Shown: positions 1-7,458, counted from the first letter of the stretch. The stretch: 64,000 bases of DNA from Kribbella flavida DSM 17836 (GCF_000024345.1 NC_013729.1:2170001-2234000); one strand, 5' to 3'. Notes: generated from the sequence alone by a model not told the origin. Made by a program: numbers and translations.

Positions 1-11
1 GAACAGTAGGT

Positions 12-854
12 GTGGAGCTGCTGCATCGGGGCAAGGTTCGGGATGTGTACAGCGATCGCCCGGGGGAGGTGATCCTGGTTGCGACTGATCGTGTGTCGGT
101 CTATGACGTGGTGCTGCCTACGCCGATCCCTGACAAGGGGAAGTTGCTGACAAGTCTGTCGCTGTGGTGGTTCGGGCAGCTGGCGGACGTGATGCCGAAT
201 CACGTGATCTCGGCTACGGATGTGCCGGCCGAGTTCGAGGGTCGGGCTGTGCGGTGTCAGCAGGTCGAGATCATCCAGGTGGAGTGCATCGCCCGCGGCT
301 ACCTCGCTGGGTTGGGCTGGGATGCCTACCAGGAGACGGGGAAGATCTCCGGGGTGGAGATCCCCCCGGGCCTTCGTGAGGGCGACAAGCTTCCGCAGCC
401 GGTGTTCACGCCGACTACGAAGACTGCGCCTGAGGATGGGCATGACGAGCCGATGACCTTTGAGGAGGTCTCGGAGGCTGTTGGGCCAGAGCTCGCGAAG
501 ACGCTTGAGGCGAAGACGCTAGAGCTGTTCAGCAAGGCCACTGAGATCACCGCTGGTCGCGGTGTGCACTTGGCAGACACGAAGCTTGAGTTCGGGCTTG
601 CAAAGGACGGCACGTTGGTCCTGGCCGACGAGGTGCTGACTTCTGACTCCTCGCGCTACTGGCGAGATGAGGACTGGAAGCCCGGCCAGCGACAGGTCTC
701 GTTCGACAAGCAGTATGTGCGGGACTGGGCGCGGGATCTTGGCTCGTGGGACAAGACGCCCCCGGGGCCGGAGATCCCGGCTGAGGTCGTTGAGGAGACT
801 CGCGCTCGTTACGTTGCGATGTACGAGCGGATCACCGGTCTGAAGTGGGAGTGA
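12..854 (+). CDS. purC: Phosphoribosylaminoimidazole-succinocarboxamide synthase (SAICAR synthase)
   Basis: Joins CAIR and aspartate with ATP in de novo purine synthesis. The 280-residue protein begins with the family's LLHRGKVRDVY motif and contains the central GYLAGLGWDAYQ segment, VFTPTTKTAPEDGHDEP, and ILADE/VLADEVLTSDSSRYW near residues 200-215, so it looks full length and active. The GTG at 12 is the first start in view; the frame is open to the window edge, so a slightly longer N-terminus is possible. About 21 of the first 105 codons end in A or T (hand count), against about 4 of 60 in a chromosomal gene such as the 37.2-kb dehydrogenase. This, and the absence of an attachment site between it and the element genes, suggests an element-borne copy rather than the housekeeping one. 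Confidence 0.93.
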   Translation: MELLHRGKVRDVYSDRPGEVILVATDRVSVYDVVLPTPIPDKGKLLTSLSLWWFGQLADVMPNHVISATDVPAEFEGRAVRCQQVEIIQVECIARGYLAGLGWDAYQETGKISGVEIPPGLREGDKLPQPVFTPTTKTAPEDGHDEPMTFEEVSEAVGPELAKTLEAKTLELFSKATEITAGRGVHLADTKLEFGLAKDGTLVLADEVLTSDSSRYWRDEDWKPGQRQVSFDKQYVRDWARDLGSWDKTPPGPEIPAEVVEETRARYVAMYERITGLKWE

Positions 855-856
855 TC

Positions 857-1048
857 ATGCCGACCTGGGAAGAGATTCAGGAAGCACGCTTGACTGAGGT
901 TCTGGAGCTGCAGGAGGTCCATAAGCGGCTTATTGCGGCCAAGGAACAAGGGATCGAGCCGGACCCAGCAGATGTGGAGGTCGCTCGATCGGTCGCGGCG
1001 ACTGGTCTTGGTGGGGTTGATCGAATCAACGCGCGGGACGATTACTAG
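857..1048 (+). CDS. Small hypothetical protein (63 aa) next to purC
   Basis: Starts at ATG 857, three bases after the purC stop, with GGGAG at 847-851 inside the end of purC as ribosome binding site. The product begins MPTWEEIQEARL and looks helical and acidic, with no transmembrane segment, cysteines or recognised motif. The in-frame ATG-less extension to 845 was not used because the internal ATG has the better spacing. It is very likely co-transcribed with purC. Function unknown. Confidence 0.6.
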   Translation: MPTWEEIQEARLTEVLELQEVHKRLIAAKEQGIEPDPADVEVARSVAATGLGGVDRINARDDY

Positions 1049-1061
1049 ACCTCCGGAGAAG

Positions 1062-1080
1062 CCGCCAACTATGCTGGCGG
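1062..1080. terminator. Short GC hairpin after the purC transcript
   Basis: CCGCCA (1062-1067) pairs with TGGCGG (1075-1080) around a 7-base loop, and is followed by TGTTCT. The stem is short and there is no real U-run, so it may be a weak terminator or part of the repressor promoter rather than a true end of transcript. Confidence 0.3.
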
Positions 1081-1092
1081 TGTTCTAGAACA
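1081..1092. promoter_or_regulatory. Palindromic operator before the GntR gene
   Basis: TGTTCTAGAACA is a perfect 12-bp palindrome, 25 bp before the repressor start. The same half-sites recur, spread apart, at 1941-1964 in front of the next gene. The pair strongly suggests autoregulation by the adjacent GntR protein; binding itself is inferred. Confidence 0.7.
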
Positions 1093-1116
1093 GCGATTGG
1101 AGCTTGAGGTCTAGCC

Positions 1117-1860
1117 ATGCCCCCGAAGTTGGTGCGTCCAGCACCGCCGTATCAGCAGATTGCCAACGAGATCCGTGGGCGGATCTCCAATGGTGAGTTG
1201 CAGGCAGGCGATCTGGTGCCGTCTGTGCGGTCGTTGATGCGTGATTACGGAGTGGCGATTGCCACCGCTCAACGGGCTCTGTCGACCTTGCGCGCTGAGG
1301 GATACATCAAGCCAGAGCGTGGCGTCGGCAGCATCGTCACGACCGAGGAGGAACGCGGTCGGGCTGCCAATGACCGGGTCGATAAGTCTCGGCGTACCGG
1401 CAAGGTCTACCCCACGGGGCAGTACGCGAAAATCACCGAAGCCGTGCTCGGGGAGGCCTCCGAGCAGGTCGCTGACGCACTTGGGGTGAAGGTCGGCAGT
1501 CAGGTCGTTCAGCGCGTGCGAACCACCTACAGGGTTGATGGCAAGCCGATCTCCGCGTCGACCTCGTACTTCCGTGGCGACCTCGCTGAGCGGGCACCGA
1601 TGCTGCTGAGTGCGGAGCGGATCAAGGAAGGTACGTTCGCCTACGTAGCCAACGTACTCAAGCGGACCGTTGACGCTTGGCAGGATCAGTTCGAGCCAGC
1701 GAATGCAACCGCGGCTCAGGCCGGCCAATTGGGGCTGGATGAGGGGGCGCTCATCATGGTGGGGCGGAACTGGATCTACGACGACCGTGGTGACGTGCTT
1801 GAGTACGGCGAGAGCATCACGTACGGGCGCGTGACCTATCGGGGTCGGCTCGGGGACTGA
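1117..1860 (+). CDS. GntR-family repressor, KorSA-like (UTRA effector domain)
   Basis: The 247-residue protein has an N-terminal GntR winged helix (about residues 8-75: YQQIANEIRGRI, VPSVRSLMRDYGVA, AQRALSTLRAEGYI) followed by a UTRA-like effector domain to the C-terminus. In pSAM2-type AICEs a GntR protein of this kind (KorSA) keeps transfer and replication genes silent. Start ATG 1117 follows a weak TTGAGG element. The flanking TGTTCTAG/CTAGAACA palindromes on both sides of the gene are its likely binding sites. Read alone, the protein could be any HutC-type GntR regulator; its place in the element supports the KorSA role. Confidence 0.85.
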   Translation: MPPKLVRPAPPYQQIANEIRGRISNGELQAGDLVPSVRSLMRDYGVAIATAQRALSTLRAEGYIKPERGVGSIVTTEEERGRAANDRVDKSRRTGKVYPTGQYAKITEAVLGEASEQVADALGVKVGSQVVQRVRTTYRVDGKPISASTSYFRGDLAERAPMLLSAERIKEGTFAYVANVLKRTVDAWQDQFEPANATAAQAGQLGLDEGALIMVGRNWIYDDRGDVLEYGESITYGRVTYRGRLGD

Positions 1861-1873
1861 GTCTTCGACCACG

Positions 1874-1891
1874 TTGACGCGTACGTGTCAA
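1874..1891. repeat. Dispersed element repeat, copy 1
   Basis: TTGACGCGTACGTGTCAA, intergenic after the GntR gene. Near-perfect inverted repeat; first of seven copies with consensus YTGACRCGTANNYGTCAA. Confidence 0.85.
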
Positions 1892-1940
1892 CGCTGAGTA
1901 ATCAATTCGTTACCTTGGGCGCTTGTTGACTTGAGATCAG

Positions 1941-1964
1941 TGTTCTAGGCTCTGAACTAGAACA
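1941..1964. promoter_or_regulatory. Spaced palindromic operator and likely promoter before the 105-aa gene
   Basis: TGTTCTAG (1941-1948) and CTAGAACA (1957-1964) form an inverted repeat with the same half-sites as the 1081 operator but an 8-bp spacer. A possible promoter, TTGTTG (1923-1928) with TAGGCT (1946-1951) at 17 bp spacing, overlaps the left half-site, which would allow repression by the GntR protein. Confidence 0.65.
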
Positions 1965-2010
1965 CCTGCTCAACGGGAGCGGGTTGGACGCCTAGAAGGG
2001 GCGATTCCTG

Positions 2011-2328
2011 ATGAAGCTGACCATTGACACCACGGGCAAGACGTTCACGGTGACCAAGGCGGTGGAGGAGAAGAAGGATCAGAACGGCCGTCAGAAGGCT
2101 GACCGGAACACCAACGAGCTGCTCTGGCAGGTCCAGGTGATGGCGCTCGACGAGACGGGCGGCGAGGTGATCAACGTGACCCTGGCGGGCAATGCCATGC
2201 CGAAGGTCAACGTCGGCACTGTCGTCGCGCCGGTCGAGCTGGAGGCCATGCCGTGGGCCACCAATGGGCGGAACGGTGTCGCGTACCGGGCCAAGACCCT
2301 CAACCCGGCTGGTAACGCGAAGGCCTGA
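2011..2328 (+). CDS. Conserved AICE-type small protein (105 aa), function unknown
   Basis: Starts at ATG 2011 behind AGAAGGGGCG. It reads as a compact, beta-rich protein (MKLTIDTTGKTFTVTKAVE, later LLWQVQVMALDETGGEVINV), with no membrane segment and no cysteines. Proteins of this look sit between korSA and tra in related elements; I recognise the position but not a biochemical activity. An OB-like single-stranded DNA-binding role is possible but unsupported. It is the first gene behind the spaced operator, so it is probably the first gene of the repressed transcript. Confidence 0.7.
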   Translation: MKLTIDTTGKTFTVTKAVEEKKDQNGRQKADRNTNELLWQVQVMALDETGGEVINVTLAGNAMPKVNVGTVVAPVELEAMPWATNGRNGVAYRAKTLNPAGNAKA

Positions 2329-2375
2329 TCTCCACTCGTCCCGTGACTCGTGCAACTGCTCAGCAAGGGGTAGTC

Positions 2376-2729
2376 ATGTCGCAGCCGATGGAAGACCGAA
2401 CCATGACCGCGAATCAGGCACGGACCGAGTTCGTGGCCACGTGCAACGAGATCATCGAAATCGAACTGGTCCTGGGATTCCTGGACCAGGCCATCACCAA
2501 CAGCCTGAACACGGCTGAACCCGTCGTTGCGTTGAGCAACGACAAGGTCGCCATGCACGCGTCGAACGCGTTCTGGCAACTGCTTGACCTGTACCGCGAG
2601 GCTTCCAACCGGTGCCTCGATCTGTACGCCGCCCGCGACTACGCGCACGCGGTCATCGTGTCGGCTTCGGCCGGCCAATCCTCCACTGACACGTACGTGT
2701 CAAACCCCACCGAGAGGATCACCCAATGA
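2376..2729 (+). CDS. Hypothetical helical protein (117 aa)
   Basis: ATG 2376 is chosen over GTG 2343 because AAGGGG lies about 6 bases upstream. The protein is predominantly helical with aliphatic heptad-like spacing (EIIEIELVLGFLDQAI, FWQLLDLYREASNRCLDLY). No family recognised. Its stop overlaps the ATG of the next gene (ATGA), and the two products have similar size and helical character, so they may act as a pair. Copy 2 of the dispersed repeat lies inside its 3' end. Confidence 0.6.
   Translation: MSQPMEDRTMTANQARTEFVATCNEIIEIELVLGFLDQAITNSLNTAEPVVALSNDKVAMHASNAFWQLLDLYREASNRCLDLYAARDYAHAVIVSASAGQSSTDTYVSNPTERITQ
2687..2703. repeat. Dispersed element repeat, copy 2
   Basis: TGACACGTACGTGTCAA; the core TGACACGTACGTGTCA is a perfect 16-bp palindrome. 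It lies within coding sequence near the end of the 117-aa gene. Confidence 0.85.
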
Positions 2730-3067
2730 CTCACCCGTATCTCACCCCGAACGGCGCTCCGAGCGTCCGTGAGATCACCCTCCACTACGTCACCGTCTGC
2801 CTCCACCTGGAGAAGATGGACGACTTCCTGGCCAACCTGCCGTCGGCGCTCAACAGCGTCACCGGTCCCAGGATGGAAGCCAACCTGGTCAACGCCACCC
2901 TCGACCTGAACGACAAGGCGTGGGACCGCCGTACCAAGCTCGCTGCCGAGCGCACTACCGCCTACGACGCACTCTTCACCGAGTGCGGTGGTGATCAGTC
3001 CCGGATTGACGCTTGCGTGTCAACCGTCGCGAAGGAGTTCGGGATCGTCCTCGAACCCACTCAGTAA
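2726..3067 (+). CDS. Hypothetical helical protein (113 aa)
   Basis: ATG 2726 overlaps the previous stop by four bases. The product is helical and charged (LHLEKMDDFLANLPSAL, LNDKAWDRRTKLAAERTT), soluble, with no recognised domain. Copy 3 of the repeat falls in its 3' part. The gene ends before two hairpins, so it probably closes the first transcript of the element. Confidence 0.6.
   Translation: MTHPYLTPNGAPSVREITLHYVTVCLHLEKMDDFLANLPSALNSVTGPRMEANLVNATLDLNDKAWDRRTKLAAERTTAYDALFTECGGDQSRIDACVSTVAKEFGIVLEPTQ
3006..3023. repeat. Dispersed element repeat, copy 3
   Basis: TTGACGCTTGCGTGTCAA, within coding sequence of the 113-aa gene. The centre departs from the consensus but both outer arms are kept. 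Confidence 0.75.
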
Positions 3068-3087
3068 CTACCGCTAGAACCCAAGAA

Positions 3088-3105
3088 CGGCCCTCGAAAG
3101 GGCCG
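3088..3105. other. Hairpin without U-run
   Basis: CGGCCCT (3088-3094) pairs with AGGGCCG (3099-3105) around a CGAA tetraloop. It is not followed by a U-run; it may protect the transcript end or act with the terminator just downstream. Confidence 0.5.
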
Positions 3106-3120
3106 CTCCCTGGAACGAGA

Positions 3121-3169
3121 CACGAAGCCGGGTCAAAGGCCTGAGAAACCGTCCTGGCTTCGTGTTTTT
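3121..3169 (+). terminator. Intrinsic terminator
   Basis: CACGAAGCC (3121-3129) pairs perfectly with GGCTTCGTG (3156-3164), directly followed by TTTTTC. This separates the first small-gene transcript from the transfer operon that starts at 3203. Confidence 0.75.
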
Positions 3170-3202
3170 CCTGACTCAACCCCCTGATCGGGAGGTCTTG
3201 TC

Positions 3203-4054
3203 ATGCCCAAATCTACCCGTAACCGCTCCACTGGTCGAGTCCGCCGCCGTGGACGCGGCTCCGCCACGAGTGCCGTGGAGACCATCACCCGGCCGTCGCA
3301 GTCGCTGCCGGTCATCATTCTGCTGAGCCTGTGGCGCTGGCGCTGGGAACTCATCATGCTCGCCACCGCCGCCTACATCGTCATCGCCCACCGCGACGCG
3401 ATCACCGGCTACTTCGAGGCCAACCCGCTGTGGCTCAACGCGCTGCTGATCATCGTCCTCGCCGGATGGATCTTCACCGACAACCCGGCCCGCCGCTTCG
3501 CGCGTAACCGAATCTGGTGCGTCATCACCCGGCACCGCGTCCGGGCCTGCCTCACCGAAATGCGGACCCTGAACTGGTCCGGCAACCTGCCCTTCATCGT
3601 CGGCTGCTTGTCCACCAAGACCGGACAGGTCGTCTGGCTGTTCATGCGTCCCGGTCTGTCGGCCGAAGACCTCGAGAACAAGTCCGAAACGCTGGCCTCG
3701 GCGTGCTGGGCACGCACAGCCAACATCACCCGCTCCACCCGCAACGCCGCCCTCGTGCGGATCGACATCGACCGGCGCGACCCTCTGTCGAAGAAGCACA
3801 TCGTTTCCCCGCTGCTCAACGACACCAGCGACATGCCCGAAGCGGCCGTCGCAGACGACGCGGTCATGGCCTTCCTCGGCCCCGACCCCGCCTCCGAAAC
3901 CCCGGCTGTGGGCTCCACCTCGTCTACGCCGGCCAAAACCGGCACCGGTGAGATCCGCACCAAAACCGCGAAGACCAAGACCACCGCCGCCGTGAACGAC
4001 GGCAACTCCGTGATCTTGGGCGCCAACGGAGAAGACGTGTCCGACTATGTCTAG
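3203..4054 (+). CDS. Membrane partner of the TraSA/FtsK-type translocase
   Basis: The 283-residue protein has a basic N-terminus, then two hydrophobic segments (about residues 48-62, LIMLATAAYIVIAH, and 73-92, WLNALLIIVLAGWIF), followed by a soluble domain and a low-complexity Thr/Lys tail. This matches the N-terminal membrane-anchor half of actinomycete Tra proteins, but it is a separate gene here: its last 8 bases overlap the start of the motor gene at 4047. The likely role is to anchor or recruit the motor at the membrane during double-stranded DNA transfer. Homology to a named family is not certain. Confidence 0.65.
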   Translation: MPKSTRNRSTGRVRRRGRGSATSAVETITRPSQSLPVIILLSLWRWRWELIMLATAAYIVIAHRDAITGYFEANPLWLNALLIIVLAGWIFTDNPARRFARNRIWCVITRHRVRACLTEMRTLNWSGNLPFIVGCLSTKTGQVVWLFMRPGLSAEDLENKSETLASACWARTANITRSTRNAALVRIDIDRRDPLSKKHIVSPLLNDTSDMPEAAVADDAVMAFLGPDPASETPAVGSTSSTPAKTGTGEIRTKTAKTKTTAAVNDGNSVILGANGEDVSDYV

Positions 4055-4889
4055 CTTCCACCCACGACAGGTGTTCCCCCGGCGCACGCCGGGGGCCACC
4101 CCACCTCAACCGGTCGGCCTGTCGATCTACGGCCTGATCTATCTGGGCATCGACACGCGCGGCAAACCCGTCTACGTCACCCTCATGTACCGCAACATCC
4201 TGCTCGGCGGGGAACCCGGCGCCGGAAAATCTGTAGCCCTCGGCAACATCGTCGCCCACGCGGCACTCAGCACAGATGTCGACCTGATCTTGATCGACGG
4301 CAAGATCGTCGAACTGTTGCCCTACGCGCCTGTGGCGGCAGAGTTCGTCGGCAACAACATGGACAAGGCACTGCGGGTCCTGGGTGACCTGCAAGCCGAC
4401 CTGGACGAGCGCTACCTGCACCTGGCCCGCACGGGCCGTAAGAAGATCGTTCCTGATGACGGATTCCGCGCCAAGCTCGTAGCCATCGACGAGCTGGCCT
4501 ACTTCACCGTCACCATCGGCACCAAAGAACAGCAAGAAGAGTTCCGCACCCTCGTGCGAGACATCGTCGCCCGTGGCCGAGCCGCAGGCATCATCGTCGT
4601 CGCCGCGACCCAGCGGCCCTCGGCAGACATCGTTCCCACCTCACTGCGGGACCTGTTCGGCTACCGGCTCGCATTCCGCTGCGCCACTGACTCCAGCAGC
4701 GACATCATCCTCGGCACCGGCTGGGCCTCCCAAGGCCACACCGCCGTGGACATCGCACCCGAAGCCCTCGGCGTCGGACTTCTCCGCGCCGAAGGCGGAT
4801 TCCCCCGCCGCTTCAAAACGGCATTCCTCAACGACAACAACCACAAGCAGATCGTCCGCCGCGCCATGTACCTCCGGAGGGCCGCATGA
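4047..4889 (+). CDS. FtsK/SpoIIIE-type DNA translocase motor (TraSA-like)
   Basis: The 280-residue protein has a Walker A motif GGEPGAGKS (about residues 54-62), Walker B LVAIDELAYF (about 147-156), and the FtsK-type stretch VVAATQRPSADIVPTSLRD. It pumps double-stranded DNA between cells in AICE conjugation. It lacks any membrane segment and the C-terminal winged helix (gamma-like domain) seems short or missing, so anchoring must come from the overlapping upstream gene and DNA recognition may be delegated. Start ATG 4047 overlaps the upstream stop. Confidence 0.88.
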   Translation: MSSFHPRQVFPRRTPGATPPQPVGLSIYGLIYLGIDTRGKPVYVTLMYRNILLGGEPGAGKSVALGNIVAHAALSTDVDLILIDGKIVELLPYAPVAAEFVGNNMDKALRVLGDLQADLDERYLHLARTGRKKIVPDDGFRAKLVAIDELAYFTVTIGTKEQQEEFRTLVRDIVARGRAAGIIVVAATQRPSADIVPTSLRDLFGYRLAFRCATDSSSDIILGTGWASQGHTAVDIAPEALGVGLLRAEGGFPRRFKTAFLNDNNHKQIVRRAMYLRRAA

Positions 4890-5095
4890 TCACCGTCAAA
4901 CCCGTCCCCGCGGGGACGTTCACCGCCGTCAACGACGGCAACGGCAACACCGGCTGGCTCCACAACTGCGGAGCCTTCACCTGGTCACCCACCCAGCCGC
5001 ACCGCTGCGGTGTGTGCTGGTCGGCGATGCGCAACCGCCAAGCCTTCAACGGCCAATGGCACAAGGCCTACCTCAACAAGGAGGCCGCAGCATGA
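4886..5095 (+). CDS. Small zinc-ribbon-like protein (69 aa)
   Basis: Starts by ATGA overlap with the motor gene. It contains HNCG followed by HRCGVC, a possible zinc knuckle. No named family. It belongs to a run of small genes (4886-7728) translated in close coupling; several have Cys pairs, hinting at nucleic-acid binding, but that is inference. Confidence 0.6.
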   Translation: MITVKPVPAGTFTAVNDGNGNTGWLHNCGAFTWSPTQPHRCGVCWSAMRNRQAFNGQWHKAYLNKEAAA

Positions 5096-5409
5096 CCTTC
5101 TACGACGCATCCGGTGGTGATCGCGAAGACCGCATCATCATCGGTTACGACTTCACCGACCACTCCGTGGCCGGCATCAACCTGGCCTGCAATGGCCAAA
5201 CCCCCAAAGTCGTCATCGACCTCGGCGCAAACCCGATCGAGATCGAACTCGTCACCGGCTCCGTCACCGCGATCAGCCACCTGATCGACGCCCTCTACGA
5301 AGCCCGAGCACTGCTCGAGGAACACCAAATCACCCACGCCACCGACAACGCCTCCTGGACCCAAGAACCCCTCTACATCCCCGGCGACTGGACGGAGGAC
5401 CGGCCATGA
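5092..5409 (+). CDS. Hypothetical protein (105 aa)
   Basis: ATG 5092 overlaps the previous stop and sits about 8 bases after AAGGAGG. The product begins MTFYDASGGDREDRIIIGYD and is acidic, with a mixed beta pattern (TPKVVIDLGANPIEIELVTG) then a helix. Soluble; no motif recognised. Confidence 0.6.
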   Translation: MTFYDASGGDREDRIIIGYDFTDHSVAGINLACNGQTPKVVIDLGANPIEIELVTGSVTAISHLIDALYEARALLEEHQITHATDNASWTQEPLYIPGDWTEDRP

Positions 5410-5747
5410 CTGGACGCCACCAAGACCCGGCAACGGTCTATGACTCCTGGAAGCGATACCTGGACGAGTCCGCGCGGCTCGTCGACAACGATGGGCGACT
5501 GCCCGACGGCACGCTCGTGTGGACTCCACTGTTCGACGAGTACGGAGGAGACTCCGCAGACTACGCAGGACGCCGGGCTCCCGGTGCCTACTGCTCACCC
5601 AAGTGGGGCTGGTACCAGGGGCGCATCCTGGCCCAAGCCGACACCAGCACGTGGTTCGTCTTCCTGGATCACATCGACTACGCATCGTTCGTCCTGCGCC
5701 ACGTGGCCGACCTGCGCAAGGTCGTCCTGAGCGACAACGAGAACTGA
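5406..5747 (+). CDS. Hypothetical protein (113 aa)
   Basis: ATGA overlap with the gene before. Rich in aromatic and acidic residues (YDSWKRYLDESARL, KWGWYQGRILAQADTSTWFVFLDHIDY). No signal peptide, membrane segment or known motif. A tudor- or SH3-like beta fold is conceivable from the alternating pattern but not demonstrated. Confidence 0.6.
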   Translation: MTGRHQDPATVYDSWKRYLDESARLVDNDGRLPDGTLVWTPLFDEYGGDSADYAGRRAPGAYCSPKWGWYQGRILAQADTSTWFVFLDHIDYASFVLRHVADLRKVVLSDNEN

Positions 5748-6046
5748 TGCGCGCGGCAACCAACCGGACTCCCCGGCGCCGCGTGACGCGTAACTGTCAA
5801 GGACAACAGGCCATCCCGGCCGATCTTGACACCACCCCGGCCCCGGAACCGGTGGCCAAGAAGACCCAAACCAAGAAGGCCTACCGCACACAACGTGCCG
5901 ACGACTGGGCACACGCCACAGTCGGCAACCCACAGCCCTGCTTCCTCTGCGGCAACCCCGCACTCCTGCGCGACCCCTCCAACGGCCGCGCCTGCCACAT
6001 GACCTGCGCCAAGCAAGACGCCACCGAGAAGGGAGAACAGTGGTGA
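5747..6046 (+). CDS. Small zinc-finger-like protein (99 aa)
   Basis: ATG 5747 overlaps the preceding TGA by one base. The N-terminal half is basic and disordered; the C-terminal half has CFLCGN and CHMTC, a C-x2-C / C-x3-C pair about 25 residues apart, typical of a treble-clef or zinc ribbon. Copy 4 of the dispersed repeat lies in its 5' part. Likely a DNA- or RNA-binding accessory; no family name assigned. Confidence 0.6.
   Translation: MRAATNRTPRRRVTRNCQGQQAIPADLDTTPAPEPVAKKTQTKKAYRTQRADDWAHATVGNPQPCFLCGNPALLRDPSNGRACHMTCAKQDATEKGEQW
5784..5800. repeat. Dispersed element repeat, copy 4
   Basis: TGACGCGTAACTGTCAA, within the 5' part of the 99-aa zinc-finger gene. Confidence 0.75.
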
Positions 6047-7113
6047 CCACCGACACCCTCACACCCGTCGTCCAGGTCCCCGGACAACTCGACCTGCCCC
6101 AAATGCCGGCCATCCCGGCACCGGTAGCCGCCGCGAAGCCTGCGACCACGACCAAGCTCACCGGCCTCACCAACTCCAACACCAACGCCCTCAACGGGCT
6201 CCCCGGCTGGCAGGTCACCAAGACCACCGCCACCTACTCCGGCAGCCCCACAGCAGCCCTCAACGCCGTCCAGACCCACATGGACACCGTCCGCGCCAAC
6301 CAAGGCGGCAGAGCCACCGGCTACCAATCCCTGATCGCGGTCCGCAACAAGCTCCGCGAATGCTCCACCGGCACCAGCCACCCCGCCGTCACCGTCACCG
6401 TCAAACGAGCCAAGAAGACCACCACCAAGACCCGCACCGGCTCACCCGGTGTGTCTCCCAAGGCGCGACTGACACGTAAGCGTCAAGACACCTACACCAC
6501 CGCACAACTCGTCAGTGCACTCGAAACCGCCTGGACCGCCATCCGCGCCCAGCACCCCGACGTCCCCGCCGTCGTGATCATCGTCGGCTCCGGCACCGGC
6601 TCCAAGCAGGCCAAGTACGGGCACTTCGCCCCGATCCGCTGGCAACACGGCGACAACCAGCTCGCCGAAGTCCTCATCTCCGGCGAAGGCCTCAAACGAC
6701 CCGTCGAAGAAGTCTTCACCACCCTGCTCCACGAAGCAGCCCACGCACTCGGACACGTCCGCGACATCAAGAACACCAGCCGCCAAGGGCGCTGGCACAA
6801 CCAGAAGTTCGCCGACCTCGCCTCCGAGCTTGGTCTCGACACCACCAAAGACCCCCGCATCGGCTGGTCGCTGTGCACCCTCCGCAAGGAGACAGCCACC
6901 ACCTACAAGGCCGTCCTGGCCGAACTCAAAGCCGCACTCATCGCCTACCGGCACCCCGAAACCAATGGCGGCGGCGAAACCAAGAAGAACAACAACAACG
7001 CGATCCCGTGCGCGTGCCAATGCCCGCGCCGCATCCGCGTCGCCAAAGCAGTCCTCGAACTCGGAGACATCACCTGCGGCGTCTGCGACTCCCACTTCGA
7101 ACCCGACGAATAG
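6043..7113 (+). CDS. SprT-like zinc metalloprotease domain protein
   Basis: GTG 6043 (GTGA overlap with the gene before; AAGGGAG 8 bases upstream) gives 356 residues. The N-terminal ~140 residues are Thr/Lys-rich and look disordered. The core carries LLHEAAHALGHVR, a HExxH metal site (about residues 230-234), followed by a downstream WHNQKFADLASELG helix, as in SprT/Spartan proteins. The C-terminus has a Cys-rich ribbon (CACQC ... CGVC). SprT/Spartan enzymes cut proteins crosslinked to DNA; in an element using a tyrosine-linked HUH initiator such an activity would make sense, but this is inference. The HExxH residues are intact. Confidence 0.75.
   Translation: MTTDTLTPVVQVPGQLDLPQMPAIPAPVAAAKPATTTKLTGLTNSNTNALNGLPGWQVTKTTATYSGSPTAALNAVQTHMDTVRANQGGRATGYQSLIAVRNKLRECSTGTSHPAVTVTVKRAKKTTTKTRTGSPGVSPKARLTRKRQDTYTTAQLVSALETAWTAIRAQHPDVPAVVIIVGSGTGSKQAKYGHFAPIRWQHGDNQLAEVLISGEGLKRPVEEVFTTLLHEAAHALGHVRDIKNTSRQGRWHNQKFADLASELGLDTTKDPRIGWSLCTLRKETATTYKAVLAELKAALIAYRHPETNGGGETKKNNNNAIPCACQCPRRIRVAKAVLELGDITCGVCDSHFEPDE
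6470..6486. repeat. Dispersed element repeat, copy 5
   Basis: TGACACGTAAGCGTCAA, within the SprT-like gene, in the linker before the protease core. Confidence 0.8.
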
Positions 7114-7215
7114 TCACCGGTCCGTTGCTGGCTCTGACCTCCGGGACAAACACCCCGGAGGCCAGGGCGAACACCGAACCCCACCACCAGCCGACGCCAG
7201 AACGGAGGAACCGTA

Positions 7216-7458
7216 GTGGCCCTCGACCAGCACCGACCAGACCAAGACCTCGCCGCCTGGCTCACCGGCTCGATCTACCGCGCCTTCCGCTGCAACGGCT
7301 GTGGCCGGCCAATCGTCGCCGCCCGCACCGAATGGCTGCACCCGACCTACGTCCGATCCATCACCGCCCGGCTCGGCACCCCGATGGTCGCCCACTGCTC
7401 CTACCAGCACTGCGACAACGGCATCACCCAGCACTCCGAACCCGTCACCTCCCACTGA
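7216..7458 (+). CDS. Small zinc-ribbon-like protein (80 aa)
   Basis: GTG 7216 follows GGAGG (7204-7208) at good spacing. The product contains CNGCG and, later, HCSYQHC, suggesting a four-ligand zinc site. It is preceded by a 102-bp gap in which I see no other gene. No family recognised. Confidence 0.55.
   Translation: MALDQHRPDQDLAAWLTGSIYRAFRCNGCGRPIVAARTEWLHPTYVRSITARLGTPMVAHCSYQHCDNGITQHSEPVTSH

Noticed and set aside
1049-1116. Left attachment site (copy of the tRNA-Lys 3' end) between the 63-aa gene and the GntR gene
   Set aside because: Read against the tRNA 3' half on both strands; no match longer than a few bases.
1111-1872. Minus-strand frame of 253 codons opposite the GntR gene
   Set aside because: Translation has no recognisable fold and the plus strand encodes a clear GntR/UTRA protein.
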